From the NCBI GenBank assembly GCA_904379015.1, contig CAJFHG010000009.1:21686-85685 (forward strand): 64,000 nucleotides of DNA, read 5' to 3'. The translations under genes and the position numbers were made by a program. Under the pieces are notes generated by a model. That model searched no databases, was not told the DNA's origin, and was given only the letters and a program-made list of their open reading frames with translations. This document shows positions 44,275-53,959 of this stretch, in pieces (within the stretch, counting starts at the first letter, position 1; each line of letters opens with the position of its first letter). The DNA is from Candidatus Paralachnospira caecorum (GTDB taxonomy: Bacteria; Bacillota; Clostridia; Lachnospirales; Lachnospiraceae).

Positions 44275-44315
44275 GATGATACTCCGCCTTTCTCCACCTG
44301 CCGCATTTCGTCTTT

Positions 44316-44963
44316 TTATTCCCGCGAACCTACAAGTGCTTTCATGTCAGAAATGATCCTGCTGATACGGTCCCGCTCGATCTTCATGCTCACCTGGTTG
44401 ACCACCATGCGGGCAGACAGATCCACAATCTCCTCCAGAACGGTCAGTCCGTTCTCCCTCAGGGTGGATCCGGTTTCCACAATGTCCACGATCACTTCAG
44501 AAAGCCCCACGATAGGCGCCAGCTCGATGGATCCGTTCAGTTTGATGATCTCCACCGTCTGGTGCTTTTTATTGTAAAAATAATCCTTCGCGATATTGGG
44601 GTATTTGGTCGCGACCCGGATCAGCTCATGATGGAGCAGCTTCTCCCTGGCTTCTTCCGGTCCGCAGACACACATCCGGCATTTTCCGATTCCCAGATCC
44701 AGCACCTCATACAGACGGCGTCCCTCTTCCAGGATGGTATCCTTCCCTACAATGCCGATGTCGGCTGCTCCGTATTCCACATAAGTGGGCACATCATTGG
44801 CTTTTGCCAGAAAGAAACGCATGTTCAGTTCCTCATTGACAAAAATCAGCTTTCTCGTGTGCTCGTCCTTCATTTCCTCGCAGGACAGGCCGATCTTTTC
44901 AAAAAGCTCCATGGTCTTTTTTGCCATCCGGCCTTTGGCCAGCGCAAATGTCAAATATCTCAT
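44316..44963 (-). CDS. hisG: ATP phosphoribosyltransferase, short catalytic subunit
   Basis: First committed step of histidine synthesis. At 215 residues this is the short HisG, which lacks the C-terminal regulatory domain and needs HisZ, encoded directly upstream. The signature [14 protein letters not shown] (phosphate-binding E-x-G-S/T-T-L) lies near residue 157; [11 protein letters not shown] opens the protein. Its start overlaps the hisZ stop by four bases. Confidence 0.97.
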   Translation of the reverse strand: MRYLTFALAKGRMAKKTMELFEKIGLSCEEMKDEHTRKLIFVNEELNMRFFLAKANDVPTYVEYGAADIGIVGKDTILEEGRRLYEVLDLGIGKCRMCVCGPEEAREKLLHHELIRVATKYPNIAKDYFYNKKHQTVEIIKLNGSIELAPIVGLSEVIVDIVETGSTLRENGLTVLEEIVDLSARMVVNQVSMKIERDRISRIISDMKALVGSRE

Positions 44964-46189
44964 AAATCTCCCTCTTCTGTTTGAATGGATTTGATTTCAT
45001 CGTCTTCAGCAGACAGATAAAGGATCTCTTTCAGATGATTCCGTCTCGCATAAGCCGCGTATTCCTGAAGCTCCGTGCTGTCCTGTTTTCTGAGAAGCTG
45101 AAGATTTTTCCCTGCCCTGCGCAGTGCCGAGGCTCTCTCGATGGCCGCTTCCTGCTTCTGGCCGTCATAGAGAAGCAGGCAGTCTGTACCCGGCGTTTCA
45201 ATCTCGATCTTCTGTCTGGAAAGAGCAGACATCAGCCCGTCAATGGAAATAGAAAATCCCACCGCCGGGGCATCTTTTCCGAACTGCTTCATCAGTCCGT
45301 CATAGCGTCCTCCGGACACAATGGGCTCGCCTGTCCCGAAGGTCACGCCCCGGAAGATGATCCCGGTGTAATATTTATATTTGCCCAGCATCCCCAGGTC
45401 AAAGGACACATAATCAGAAAGCCCGTAATACCCCAGGATCCGGTACAGATCCTCCAGCCGCTCCACAGCGGCCCTGGTCCGTTCGCTGACCGCCATCTCC
45501 TTCGCTGTCCGGAGAAGATCCGCAGAGCCGAACAGCTCCGGAAGTCTGGAAAAGATCTCTGTCAGCCGGTCCGAAAGCTTCTGCTCCCGCACCAGCTCCT
45601 CCACGCCGAAAAAGTTTTTATCCTCGATCAGCGCCTTCAGCTGCTCCTCCGTCTCCTCATCCAGGCCCGCCTCTTCCACCAGCCCTTTAAAGAAATCCAC
45701 CTGTCCGATATCCACCTGAAAATCCCGCAGGCCCGCCTTCAGAAGGCATCCGATAGTCAGGGCGATGATCTCCGCGTCCGCGTCGCAGGAAGCGTCCCCG
45801 ATCAGCTCGGCTCCCTGTACTGTGGATTCTTTCAGTCTCCCCTGATAGCTGGAATGGTTGATATAAGTGCCGGCCAGATAGCTCAGACGGATCGGGAACG
45901 GCTCATCCATATAATATTTCGCGGCACATCTGGCCACCGGAGGCGTCATATCCGGACGCAGCACCAGCGTATTGCCCTCTCTGTCAAAAAACTTGTACAT
46001 TTCTCTGGAGGCCACGCTGCCCCGTTCTTTATTGAAAATATCAAAAAACTCGAAAGTCGGAGTCTGGAGCTCACTGTATCCGTAGCTTCTCTGGACACTG
46101 CGGATCCTGTCCTCGATCACCAGCTTTCTGGAAAATTCCGCGTTGTAAATGTCTCTTACACCTTCCGGTGTATGTAAAAGTTGTTTCAT
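44960..46189 (-). CDS. hisZ: ATP phosphoribosyltransferase regulatory subunit HisZ
   Basis: HisRS-like paralogue that binds histidine and activates short HisG. Class II synthetase fold: [16 protein letters not shown] at the start, [28 protein letters not shown]. It lacks a full anticodon domain, having only about 409 residues, and is coupled to hisG, so it is HisZ rather than HisS. The start is ATG 46187-46189 after CAGGAG; an in-frame ATG 20 codons earlier would begin in the promoter. Confidence 0.95.
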   Translation of the reverse strand: MKQLLHTPEGVRDIYNAEFSRKLVIEDRIRSVQRSYGYSELQTPTFEFFDIFNKERGSVASREMYKFFDREGNTLVLRPDMTPPVARCAAKYYMDEPFPIRLSYLAGTYINHSSYQGRLKESTVQGAELIGDASCDADAEIIALTIGCLLKAGLRDFQVDIGQVDFFKGLVEEAGLDEETEEQLKALIEDKNFFGVEELVREQKLSDRLTEIFSRLPELFGSADLLRTAKEMAVSERTRAAVERLEDLYRILGYYGLSDYVSFDLGMLGKYKYYTGIIFRGVTFGTGEPIVSGGRYDGLMKQFGKDAPAVGFSISIDGLMSALSRQKIEIETPGTDCLLLYDGQKQEAAIERASALRRAGKNLQLLRKQDSTELQEYAAYARRNHLKEILYLSAEDDEIKSIQTEEGDL

Positions 46190-46254
46190 GCTGTTCTCCT
46201 GTCGCTTTATTGTAGTAACGTGATAATTTGCTATTGTGTTAGCAGGCAAAACAA

Positions 46255-46283
46255 ATTATACCGGATAGATGTCTTTCTGTCAA
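46255..46283 (-). promoter_or_regulatory. Perfect consensus promoter of the his operon
   Basis: TTGACA (46278-46283), 17-base spacer, TATAAT (46255-46260): a full match to the sigma-A consensus. The TGA inside the -35 box is also the stop codon of recU. The leader to hisZ is only about 60 bases, too short for a T-box. Confidence 0.85.
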
Positions 46284-46813
46284 TCTCTGCTTTTCAAATC
46301 CTTCTGCAGCATTTCCAGATAATGGACATATACGCCCTGTCTTGTGGGAATCCGGTAGCTTTTGTCCAGTTCTTCATAGGTAAAGCTTTTCCTTCCGCCC
46401 TTCTTTCCTCTTTCCCAGTAGATCCGCAGATGAGAAAGGGGCACATAATAGAGTTCTTCCAGGGCGGTGAAATACAGAATGATAAAGGCAACACCTCCCT
46501 GTCTCTCAAACTCTTCCATAAACCGCATCTGATGCTCATGGATATTCTGAAGCGGAAAGGTCCTGCTCACACATTCCTTGGCATCGAAGCACACCGGAAT
46601 GCCCTGCACCGCGCCGATGTAATCCACGGTGCTTTTCTGATCAAAATAGGCCAGGGTAATGTGGCGGCTTTCTTTGTCTATGGTGATGGGCTTGATCGGC
46701 GTCGGGATCTTCTGGATCAGCGCCAGCCCGCTTTCTCTGTATCGTTCATTGGTATAATTGATCAGCTCCTCCAGTGTGGAGCCTCTCAGGCCTCTTGTTC
46801 CCCAGGTCGCCAT
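46280..46813 (-). CDS. recU: Holliday junction resolvase RecU
   Basis: Structure-specific nuclease that resolves recombination intermediates in Firmicutes. Fits the family over 177 residues: GTRGLRGSTLEELINYTN at the N-terminus, the catalytic core with YFDQKSTVDYIGAVQGIPVCFDAKEC, and a C-terminal region with KSFTYEELDKS. RecU is normally around 170-200 residues. It is followed immediately by the his operon promoter. Confidence 0.92.
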   Translation of the reverse strand: MATWGTRGLRGSTLEELINYTNERYRESGLALIQKIPTPIKPITIDKESRHITLAYFDQKSTVDYIGAVQGIPVCFDAKECVSRTFPLQNIHEHQMRFMEEFERQGGVAFIILYFTALEELYYVPLSHLRIYWERGKKGGRKSFTYEELDKSYRIPTRQGVYVHYLEMLQKDLKSRD

Positions 46814-46827
46814 CTGTCATAGTCCCT

Positions 46828-47826
46828 TCACAATCCTTCTCTGTTTATGCCTTCGCCGTCCAGAATATCCGCAAACCGGTCCGGAAGCGGCGCGCAGACT
46901 GTTTTTCCGGAAAGGCCCTCCAGTACATCTGAAAGCGGCGGAAATTCCATCCGGTACGCGTGCAGCAGCTGATGCGCGGTCCCGTACCGGGCCCGGAATC
47001 TTCTGTTGACGGCCTCGTTCCCGTATTTGCTGTCCCCGATGACAGGGTGGCCGTCAAAGGCCAGATGCGCGCGGATCTGATGAGAGCGGCCTGTGATCAG
47101 CTCCACCATAAGCAGCGTCAGATCCTTTCCCCGGCCGACCGGCTCATAAACAGTATGGATCTCATCCGCGCCGCCCGGATCCGAAGGAAAAATCCTGACC
47201 TGATTGCGCGCCTCATCTTTGAGAAGCCAGCCGCTGATTTCCCGCTTTTCCCTGATCACGCCCGCCGCCAGACACAGATAATATTTTTTTACGGAGCGTT
47301 CGCGCAGAAGCGCGGAAAGCGCCCTGGCGCCGGCTGATGTCTTTGCCGCTGTGATCAGTCCGCTGGTATTCCGGTCCAGCCGGTTGCAGACAGCCGGGCG
47401 GAACATCCGGAGGGACTCCTCTGTGATTTCGCCCTTCTGCCGCAGATAATGCAGGACATATTCTGCCATGGAAACGTCATCCGGTTTTGCCTTCTGCGAC
47501 AAAACGCCCGCCGGCTTGTCAAAGATCAGCACCTGCGAATCCTCATAAACAACAGGAGCGGAAAAATCCGGGGGCAGGAAGCGGGAAATTCCGGACATGC
47601 CGCTCTTTTCTGAAAAGCGCCCGATCGTCTCATCCGACAGAAAAAGCCGGATTTTGTCGCCCGCCTTCAGCCGGATATTTCCCTCACACTTTTTTCCGTT
47701 GCAGGTGATATTTTTTTTTCTAAGCATTTTATAAAAAAAGCTTTTGGGCGCAAGGGCCATATATTTCTGAAGATACCGGTCCAGCCTCTGTCCGGCATCC
47801 TCCGTTCTCACTGTAAGCTCTCTCAT
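46828..47826 (-). CDS. RluA family pseudouridine synthase
   Basis: RNA-uridine isomerase of 332 residues with an N-terminal S4 RNA-binding segment (about 12-65) and the catalytic domain carrying the aspartate in NRLDRNTSGL near residue 150, then HQIRAHLAFDGHPVIGDSKYG. The closest types are RluC/RluD/YtzG-like; the target uridine in rRNA or tRNA cannot be told. Confidence 0.92.
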   Translation of the reverse strand: MRELTVRTEDAGQRLDRYLQKYMALAPKSFFYKMLRKKNITCNGKKCEGNIRLKAGDKIRLFLSDETIGRFSEKSGMSGISRFLPPDFSAPVVYEDSQVLIFDKPAGVLSQKAKPDDVSMAEYVLHYLRQKGEITEESLRMFRPAVCNRLDRNTSGLITAAKTSAGARALSALLRERSVKKYYLCLAAGVIREKREISGWLLKDEARNQVRIFPSDPGGADEIHTVYEPVGRGKDLTLLMVELITGRSHQIRAHLAFDGHPVIGDSKYGNEAVNRRFRARYGTAHQLLHAYRMEFPPLSDVLEGLSGKTVCAPLPDRFADILDGEGINREGL

Positions 47827-47837
47827 AAGATTCCTTT

Positions 47838-48395
47838 TTACATTGAATAGACGAGAAACGCCTTTCTTTTCTGGCGAAGCTCTTCCTTTTTCTCTTCGTT
47901 TTCCGGTTCCTGAATCGACCCTGTCTGTTTCAGAAACGCCTCAAAATCTCCGAACAGCCGGATTTTCGCGTAAATCCCCACGCTTTTTGAAAGACCGTTC
48001 AGATCCCGCTCTGCCTGCTTCAGATCTGTTTTTTTAGAAGCGGTATACGCGGTGATCCCGTGCTCATGAAACACCGCTGCCTGGATGGGCACCAGTTTCT
48101 GATTGGCCGTCACGATCATATCGCAGGCTGTCACCTGTCCCTCTGCCGCCTTTTCAAATTTTTCATAATCCTGCTTTTTCAGCGGAAGTCCCTTCAGCCT
48201 CGCGATCACATTGACCGTAAAGGTCGCCGCGGGCAGCACCGAACAGATCGCGCCTACCGTCAGAATATTTTTCCTTGTTCCGGTCAGGATCAGGCCGATC
48301 ACGAAGGCGCCGATCACCAGCGCGTAGCAGGCCGACATTTTCAGGATCTGCATTTTCAGCTTCCTGATTCCATAGCCGTATGTTCCCTTTTCCAT
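47838..48395 (-). CDS. Unrecognised two-segment membrane protein
   Basis: Protein of 185 residues with two membrane segments near the N-terminus (about 17-39 and 45-66) and a basic/acidic cytoplasmic domain ending in a Lys/Glu-rich tail. No family is recognised by eye. Coding is supported by a GGGAGA site before the ATG and by tight packing between an RluA gene and an MBL hydrolase gene on the same strand. No function proposed. Confidence 0.7.
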   Translation of the reverse strand: MEKGTYGYGIRKLKMQILKMSACYALVIGAFVIGLILTGTRKNILTVGAICSVLPAATFTVNVIARLKGLPLKKQDYEKFEKAAEGQVTACDMIVTANQKLVPIQAAVFHEHGITAYTASKKTDLKQAERDLNGLSKSVGIYAKIRLFGDFEAFLKQTGSIQEPENEEKKEELRQKRKAFLVYSM

Positions 48396-48398
48396 TGT

Positions 48399-50003
48399 CT
48401 ATTTCTCCCATTTATCACACAGCGTATTGATCTGATCTGCCATGCGGGCCAGATCCTTGTTGGCATACCCCTCGCTTTTCCTGATCAGAGCCATCATGCG
48501 CTCTCCGGCTGCCACAAGACGTGAAAACACAGTGGCGGCTTTTTTGGCGGAAGCTTTTTCCCGTCTTTTCAGCACCCGCACGCCCTCCGATACCCACACA
48601 TCCGAGCCGGTGTCATAGACCGCGCCGCTGTAGGGCGCCGCCGCCGTCAGGCCGCATTCCTCCTTCAGACATACCGCAAAGCTGTCGCATACCTGATCCT
48701 CACCGTGAACGACAAAGACCATCTTCGGTTTGGGATCAAAGGCACTGACCCATCTGAGCAGACCGTTCTTGTCAGCATGGCCGCTGATTCCGTCCAGCTT
48801 TTTGATTTCGGCCCGCACCTCGATGGTCTCTCCGAAGAGCTTCACCGTTTTCGCCCCTTCCAGAAGCGATCGCCCCAGGGTTCCATTCGACTGATAGCCC
48901 ACAAACAGAACGGTGCATTCCTCCCGCCAGAGATTATGCTTCAGATGATGCCGGATCCGGCCGGCCTCGCACATACCGGAAGCGGAAATGATCACCTTGG
49001 GCTCCTGGTCAAAATTGATCATTTTGGAGTCCGCGCTGGTGACAGAGACGGCCAGATCAGGAAATTTGATCGGATCGATCCCCTGCCGCAAAAGCTCCAT
49101 GGCTTCTTCGTCAAAGCAGCTGTACTGATTTTTTGCGAAAATATTGGTGGCTTCCACTGCCAGAGGACTGTCCACATAGACTTTAAAATGATCGTGGCCT
49201 TTGATCAGCTGCGCTTCCTTGATCTTTCTCAGAAAATAAAGCATTTCCTGGGTGCGCCCCACAGCGAAGGACGGAATCACCACATTGCCTCCCCGGTCAA
49301 AGGTCCGCTGGATCACCTCCGCCAGCTCCTTTACATAGTCGATCCGGACATCGCTGTGGATCCTGTCCCCGTATGTGGATTCCATGATCACATAATCAGC
49401 CGTATCCAGATACTGGGGATCGCGGATCAGCGGCTGGTCAACATTTCCGATATCGCCGGAAAAGACTACCTTCTGCTCCTTTCCTTCCTCCCGGACCCAC
49501 AGCTCAATGCTGGCGGATCCGAGAAGATGCCCCACATCGGAAAACCGGACCGATACGCTTTCCCCCAGAGAAACCCGTTCGTCATATTCGCAGGGAACCA
49601 GAAGCGTCAGCAGTCCTTCCGCGTCCTCCATGGTATAAAGAGGCACATATTCCGGCGCGCCGGAACGCTTTGCCTTCCTGTTGCGCCATTCCGCCTCAAA
49701 CTCCTGAATATGGGCACTGTCACGGAGCATGATCTGGCACAGATCACAGGTGGCTTTGGTCGCGTACACGGTTCCCCGGAATCCCTTCGCATACAAAAGA
49801 GGAAGCAGACCGGAATGATCGATATGGGCATGCGTGAGAAGCACCGCGTCGATCTCCGAGGCATGGACCGGCATTTCCTGGTTCTCATACACATCTTCTC
49901 CCTGCTCCATGCCGCAGTCTACCAAAAGGTTCATTTCTTCTGTTTTCACCATATGACAGCTTCCGGTTACTTCGTGATCTGCCCCTAAAAAGATAAGCTC
50001 CAT
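48399..50003 (-). CDS. MBL-fold / beta-CASP RNA metallo-hydrolase
   Basis: Protein of 534 residues. The zinc site THAHIDHSG is near residue 57 and further motifs include GHLLGSASIEL, FSGDIGN, ESTYGDR, beta-CASP segments FAVGRTQEML and SASGMCEAGRI, and a late SGHADKNGLLRW. The architecture is that of YsxC/RNase J-like and CPSF73-like exonuclease/endonucleases; a C-terminal tail of about 80 residues is Lys/Arg-rich. RNA processing is likely, specific role unknown. Confidence 0.88.
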   Translation of the reverse strand: MELIFLGADHEVTGSCHMVKTEEMNLLVDCGMEQGEDVYENQEMPVHASEIDAVLLTHAHIDHSGLLPLLYAKGFRGTVYATKATCDLCQIMLRDSAHIQEFEAEWRNRKAKRSGAPEYVPLYTMEDAEGLLTLLVPCEYDERVSLGESVSVRFSDVGHLLGSASIELWVREEGKEQKVVFSGDIGNVDQPLIRDPQYLDTADYVIMESTYGDRIHSDVRIDYVKELAEVIQRTFDRGGNVVIPSFAVGRTQEMLYFLRKIKEAQLIKGHDHFKVYVDSPLAVEATNIFAKNQYSCFDEEAMELLRQGIDPIKFPDLAVSVTSADSKMINFDQEPKVIISASGMCEAGRIRHHLKHNLWREECTVLFVGYQSNGTLGRSLLEGAKTVKLFGETIEVRAEIKKLDGISGHADKNGLLRWVSAFDPKPKMVFVVHGEDQVCDSFAVCLKEECGLTAAAPYSGAVYDTGSDVWVSEGVRVLKRREKASAKKAATVFSRLVAAGERMMALIRKSEGYANKDLARMADQINTLCDKWEK

Positions 50004-50012
50004 AAAACCCTC

Positions 50013-51896
50013 CTATGATTTCTTTTTTCCGTGAATGTTCCGGATCGTTTTCTTTCTGGTTTTTCCCTTTCTGTCCTCATGCTTTGCCGGTTCCCGGTCC
50101 TGCTTTCCCCGGACCAGGCACCTGGGCCCGCTTCCGATGAGATCGGTCCTGCCGGCCGCCTTCAGGGCTTCCAGGACCAGTTCCCGGCTGCGGGGCATCC
50201 GATACTGGATCAGCGCCCGCTGCATGGCCTTTTCATGGGGATTTTTCGGAACATATACGGGTTCCATGGTCCTGGGATCCAGGCCCGTATAATACATGCA
50301 GGTAGAGAGCGTGGACGGTGTGGGATAAAAATCCTGCACCTGTTCCGGAGTATGACGGATGTCCCGCAGATATTCCGCCAGCATGACCGCATCCTTCATG
50401 GTGCAGCCCGGATGAGAGGACATCAGATACGGAACCAGATACTGCTTCTTCCCGATCTGTTCATTCACCTTCCGGAATCGTTCCGCGAAAGCCAGATAAA
50501 CCCGGCTGTCCGGCTTTCCCATCCGCTTCAGGACTGCAGGAGAAATATGCTCCGGCGCCACCTTCAGCTGGCCGCTCACATGATAAAGACAGAGCTCCTT
50601 CAGAAATGTAGGATCCTTGTCTGCCATCACATAGTCAAACCGGATGCCTGACCGGATAAACACTTTTTTCACTCCGGGCACAGCCCGCAGCTTCCGCAGC
50701 AGCGACAGGTAATCTCTGTGGCTCACCGTAAGGCCCGGACAGGGCTCCGGAAACAGGCACTGCCTGTCCGGACAGGTGCCGTATTTCAGCTGTTTTTGAC
50801 AGGACGGTCCTCTGAAATTTGCCGTGGGGCCTCCCACATCATGGATATATCCCTTGAACTCCGGATCCTCCGTGAGCAGAACAGCCTCTCTGAGGATGGA
50901 CTCATGGCTTCGCGTCTGCACAATGCGTCCCTGGTGAAAGGTCAGCGCGCAGAAGCTGCAGCCGCCGAAGCAGCCTCTGCTGCTGGTGAGGCTGAATTTC
51001 ACTTCAGAAATCGCCGGAATGCCTCCCATGCCCTCGTACATAGGATGGTAAGTCCGCATATAGGGAAGATCATAGATATCGTCCATTTCCGTCTGGGTCA
51101 GAGGCAGTGCCGGCGGATTCTGCACCACATAGCCTTCCCGGCCGTAAGATTCCGTGAGCCGTTTTCCCCGGAAAGGATCGGTGTTCCGGTACTGGACAGC
51201 GAAGCTCTGGGCATATGCGCGCCTGTCCCGGCGCACCAGGGCATAGTCAGGCAGCGACTCCGCATCATATACCATATCCAGACTGCCGGTTTTATATGCT
51301 GTTCCCGCCACATAGGTAATGTCTCCGACCCTGATTCCCGAATCCAGCGCTTCGGCGATCTCCACAATGGAATGCTCTCCCATTCCATAGCTTACGAGAT
51401 CCGCTCCGGAGTCGATCAGGATGGACGGCTTTACCCGGTCCGACCAGTAATCATAATGGGCCAGCCGCCTTAAGCTGGCTTCAATGCCGCCTACGATAAT
51501 GGGCACCTGGCCGAAGCATTTCCGGATCAGCCTGCAGTAAACCGTCACCGCGTAATCGGGACGCTTTCCCATGACGCCGCCGGGGGTATAGGCATCTCGC
51601 TCCCGTCTTCTTCTGGAAACAGAATAATGATTGACCATGGAATCCATATTGCCGCCGCTGACCAGGAAAGCCAGTCTGGGACATCCCAGAATTTTTATGC
51701 TGTCTTCTGTTTTCCAGTCAGGCTGGGAAATGATCCCCACCCGGTATCCTCTGGATTCCAGTACCCTGCTGATGATGGCGGGGCCAAAGGAAGGATGATC
51801 CACATAGGCGTCTCCGATCACATATACAAAATCGGGCTGGTCCCATCCCCGTTTTTCCATATCCTCCCGACAGACAGGAAGAAAGTCGTTCATCAT
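50013..51896 (-). CDS. YgiQ family radical SAM protein
   Basis: Radical SAM protein of 627 residues. The N-terminal domain has DYAVTVYCRLIRKCFGQVPIIVGGIEASLRRLAHYDYWSD, and the SAM cluster motif is in SSRGCFGGCSFCALTFHQGR (C-x3-C-x2-C) near residue 300. A basic tail (DREPAKHEDRKGKTRKK) ends the protein. Function of YgiQ proteins is not established. Starts with GGAGGACTGAT before ATG. Confidence 0.93.
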   Translation of the reverse strand: MMNDFLPVCREDMEKRGWDQPDFVYVIGDAYVDHPSFGPAIISRVLESRGYRVGIISQPDWKTEDSIKILGCPRLAFLVSGGNMDSMVNHYSVSRRRRERDAYTPGGVMGKRPDYAVTVYCRLIRKCFGQVPIIVGGIEASLRRLAHYDYWSDRVKPSILIDSGADLVSYGMGEHSIVEIAEALDSGIRVGDITYVAGTAYKTGSLDMVYDAESLPDYALVRRDRRAYAQSFAVQYRNTDPFRGKRLTESYGREGYVVQNPPALPLTQTEMDDIYDLPYMRTYHPMYEGMGGIPAISEVKFSLTSSRGCFGGCSFCALTFHQGRIVQTRSHESILREAVLLTEDPEFKGYIHDVGGPTANFRGPSCQKQLKYGTCPDRQCLFPEPCPGLTVSHRDYLSLLRKLRAVPGVKKVFIRSGIRFDYVMADKDPTFLKELCLYHVSGQLKVAPEHISPAVLKRMGKPDSRVYLAFAERFRKVNEQIGKKQYLVPYLMSSHPGCTMKDAVMLAEYLRDIRHTPEQVQDFYPTPSTLSTCMYYTGLDPRTMEPVYVPKNPHEKAMQRALIQYRMPRSRELVLEALKAAGRTDLIGSGPRCLVRGKQDREPAKHEDRKGKTRKKTIRNIHGKKKS

Positions 51897-51897
51897 A

Positions 51898-52560
51898 TCA
51901 GTCCTCCAGACAGATTTCTCTGTAATCTTCGATCCAGGCGTCGGCCAGCGCCTTCTTTTCCTCTCTCATCCGGGCCGAATTCTCATCCTCCACAGCCCAG
52001 ACGCACATGCCGGCATGCTTTCCGGCCAGGATTCCTGCCGGTACATCCTCAAAGACCAGGCAGTGCTCAGGATCCGTTTCCAGAAGAGAAGCCGCGTAAA
52101 GATAAATATCCGGCGCCGGCTTCCCATGGTCCACCTGACAGGCCACCGTGATCGCTGAAAAATATTCCGTGATGCGGAGCGCGTCTGTGACAGCCCTCAC
52201 CAGCTCCATGGAATTGCTGGAGGCGATCGCCATGGGGATCTGCTTCCGCTTCAGCCAGTCCAGGAACCGGCGGATTCCCGGCTTCAGCGTTACTTCGTGC
52301 TGATACCGGTACATGGCCATTTCATTCCAGCAGGCCTTGATCTCCGGAATGGTCATGGGAATCTCAAACTGCTCCTTAAAATAAACGGCAGTTTCGGAAA
52401 AGCTCATTCCCTCCACATCCTTCTGCAGAGAATCCGGCAGCGCGATGCCGAACCTGCCGAGAAATTCGATATCAATATCCTTCCACATCCACATGGAATC
52501 CACCAGGGTGCCGTCCAGATCAAAAAGCACGGCCTTTGTCTTCTCAGGTATTTTTTTCAT
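51898..52560 (-). CDS. HAD family phosphatase (beta-phosphoglucomutase-like)
   Basis: HAD hydrolase of about 220 residues: motif I FDLDGTLVDSM, motif II AIASSNSM, motif III KPAPDIYL with VFEDVPAGILAGKHAG. The cap domain between motifs I and II is the helical C1 type, as in beta-phosphoglucomutase and phosphatases. Substrate unknown. I start at ATG 52558-52560 with GGAG upstream; it overlaps the upstream stop by four bases, and the longer frame runs into it. Confidence 0.92.
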   Translation of the reverse strand: MKKIPEKTKAVLFDLDGTLVDSMWMWKDIDIEFLGRFGIALPDSLQKDVEGMSFSETAVYFKEQFEIPMTIPEIKACWNEMAMYRYQHEVTLKPGIRRFLDWLKRKQIPMAIASSNSMELVRAVTDALRITEYFSAITVACQVDHGKPAPDIYLYAASLLETDPEHCLVFEDVPAGILAGKHAGMCVWAVEDENSARMREEKKALADAWIEDYREICLED

Positions 52561-53933
52561 TGCCATCTCCATCCCGGGCAATACTTGTTTTTCAGGATCC
52601 CCCGGCTGCGTTTCGCGAAGCCCAGAGGAAAACCGTCCGTGCATACCAGGCACCATCCGTCTTCCCCGGCTCCGTCCTCTGTCGTCTCTCCTTTTAAATA
52701 GCGGACTGTCCTCTCATCCTGAGCGGAAAAATCCGCCGTATTCTGAAACTCTTCCTTTTTCAGGTACAGGGCAAGCGCCTGGGACGGCTCAAACCGTTTT
52801 TTCCTGCAGGAACCAAGGAACAGCCCTGTCCGCAGGAACCGGAGAGGCCGGATCTGCCCGGGCGGACACGGCAGCAGATAAACCTGCCCCTCCCGTTCCC
52901 AGAAAAATCCCCGTTCTTCCAGAGGCGCTTTCACCATTTCCAGAAATTCCGCCATCTCCCGGCGGCTGTTCAGAAACATGCGGTTGGCCTCAGCAGCGGC
53001 GCTTCCGGTTTTCCCGTTCTCTTTTCCGGCGCTGCCCTTTTTCCGCATCAGGGACAGAAAATGTCCCTCTCCCCGGATCAGCCAGGGAAAGAAACGCAGT
53101 GAAGCGCCGTCCAGCCCCTGGACCATACCCCAGCGGGGCGTGAGCGGCACCGGCTCCATATCCGGCATTTTCTTCAAAAATGCCTCCACCGCCCCTTCGT
53201 TCTCCCTTTCATCAAAGGTGCAGGTTGAATAAAGAAGCATTCCCCCCGGCTTCAGCATCCGGCCCGCGGCCAGAAGGAGCTCTTCCTGTACCGGACGGTA
53301 GGCCTCCGGCCCGCGCTCTTCCCAGCTTCTGACCATTGAAGGATCCCGTCTGAACATGCCTTCCCCGGAACAGGGCGCGTCCACCAGGATTTTGTCAAAA
53401 TACTCAGGGAAGCAGGCCGCCAGACGCTCCTGGGGCTCACTGGACACAAAGCTGTTCCCAATGCCGGACAGCTCCAGATTTTTCAGAAGTCCCTTCGCCC
53501 GGGAGGCGCTGATGTCATTGGACAGCAAAAAACCGCTCCCGGCGAGTCTGACTCCCAGCTGGGTACTTTTCCCGCCCGGCGCGGCACACAGATCCAGAAC
53601 ACGGTCTCCCGCTGACACCGGAAGAAACGCGCCCGGCGCCATGGCACTGGGCTCCTGGAGATAATACAGACCGGCATAATAATAGGGATGCCGCGCAGGA
53701 GTTTTTCTGCCGTCATAATAATATCCTGCCTGGCCCGACCAGGGAACAGGCTCCGGCTTTTCCAGACCCAGACGGGAAAGAACCCCTTTCTGTTCCTCTT
53801 TCCGCAGCTTCAGCGGGTTCAGCCGGATACCGTACTGAGGCTCCTCAGAAAGACTGTCCAGATAAAGCCTGTACTGTCCTTCTCCCAGAAGCTGTTTCAT
53901 TTTATCTTGATAAAGCTCCGGTAATTCCATCAT
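52557..53933 (-). CDS. RsmF-like rRNA cytosine-C5 methyltransferase
   Basis: NOL1/NOP2/Sun methylase of 458 residues. Residues about 60-290 hold the SAM-binding core (LDLCAAPGGKSTQLG, SNDISASRAKGLLKNLE, DAPCSGEGMFRRDP with catalytic Cys, LLYSTCTFDERENE with second Cys). About 300-458 is the extra C-terminal domain seen in RsmF-type proteins. The rRNA site is inferred only. Confidence 0.92.
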   Translation of the reverse strand: MMELPELYQDKMKQLLGEGQYRLYLDSLSEEPQYGIRLNPLKLRKEEQKGVLSRLGLEKPEPVPWSGQAGYYYDGRKTPARHPYYYAGLYYLQEPSAMAPGAFLPVSAGDRVLDLCAAPGGKSTQLGVRLAGSGFLLSNDISASRAKGLLKNLELSGIGNSFVSSEPQERLAACFPEYFDKILVDAPCSGEGMFRRDPSMVRSWEERGPEAYRPVQEELLLAAGRMLKPGGMLLYSTCTFDERENEGAVEAFLKKMPDMEPVPLTPRWGMVQGLDGASLRFFPWLIRGEGHFLSLMRKKGSAGKENGKTGSAAAEANRMFLNSRREMAEFLEMVKAPLEERGFFWEREGQVYLLPCPPGQIRPLRFLRTGLFLGSCRKKRFEPSQALALYLKKEEFQNTADFSAQDERTVRYLKGETTEDGAGEDGWCLVCTDGFPLGFAKRSRGILKNKYCPGWRWQ

Positions 53934-53959
53934 ATACTCCTGAAAATTCTTCCATCCTT

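Noticed and set aside
44981..46177. 398-residue plus-strand frame opposite hisZ
   Set aside because: Shadow; hisZ is unambiguous.
46190..46283. T-box riboswitch for the his operon
   Set aside because: Leader is only about 60 bases, too short for a T-box.
48705..49988. 427-residue plus-strand frame opposite the MBL hydrolase
   Set aside because: Shadow; no start signals and His-rich composition.
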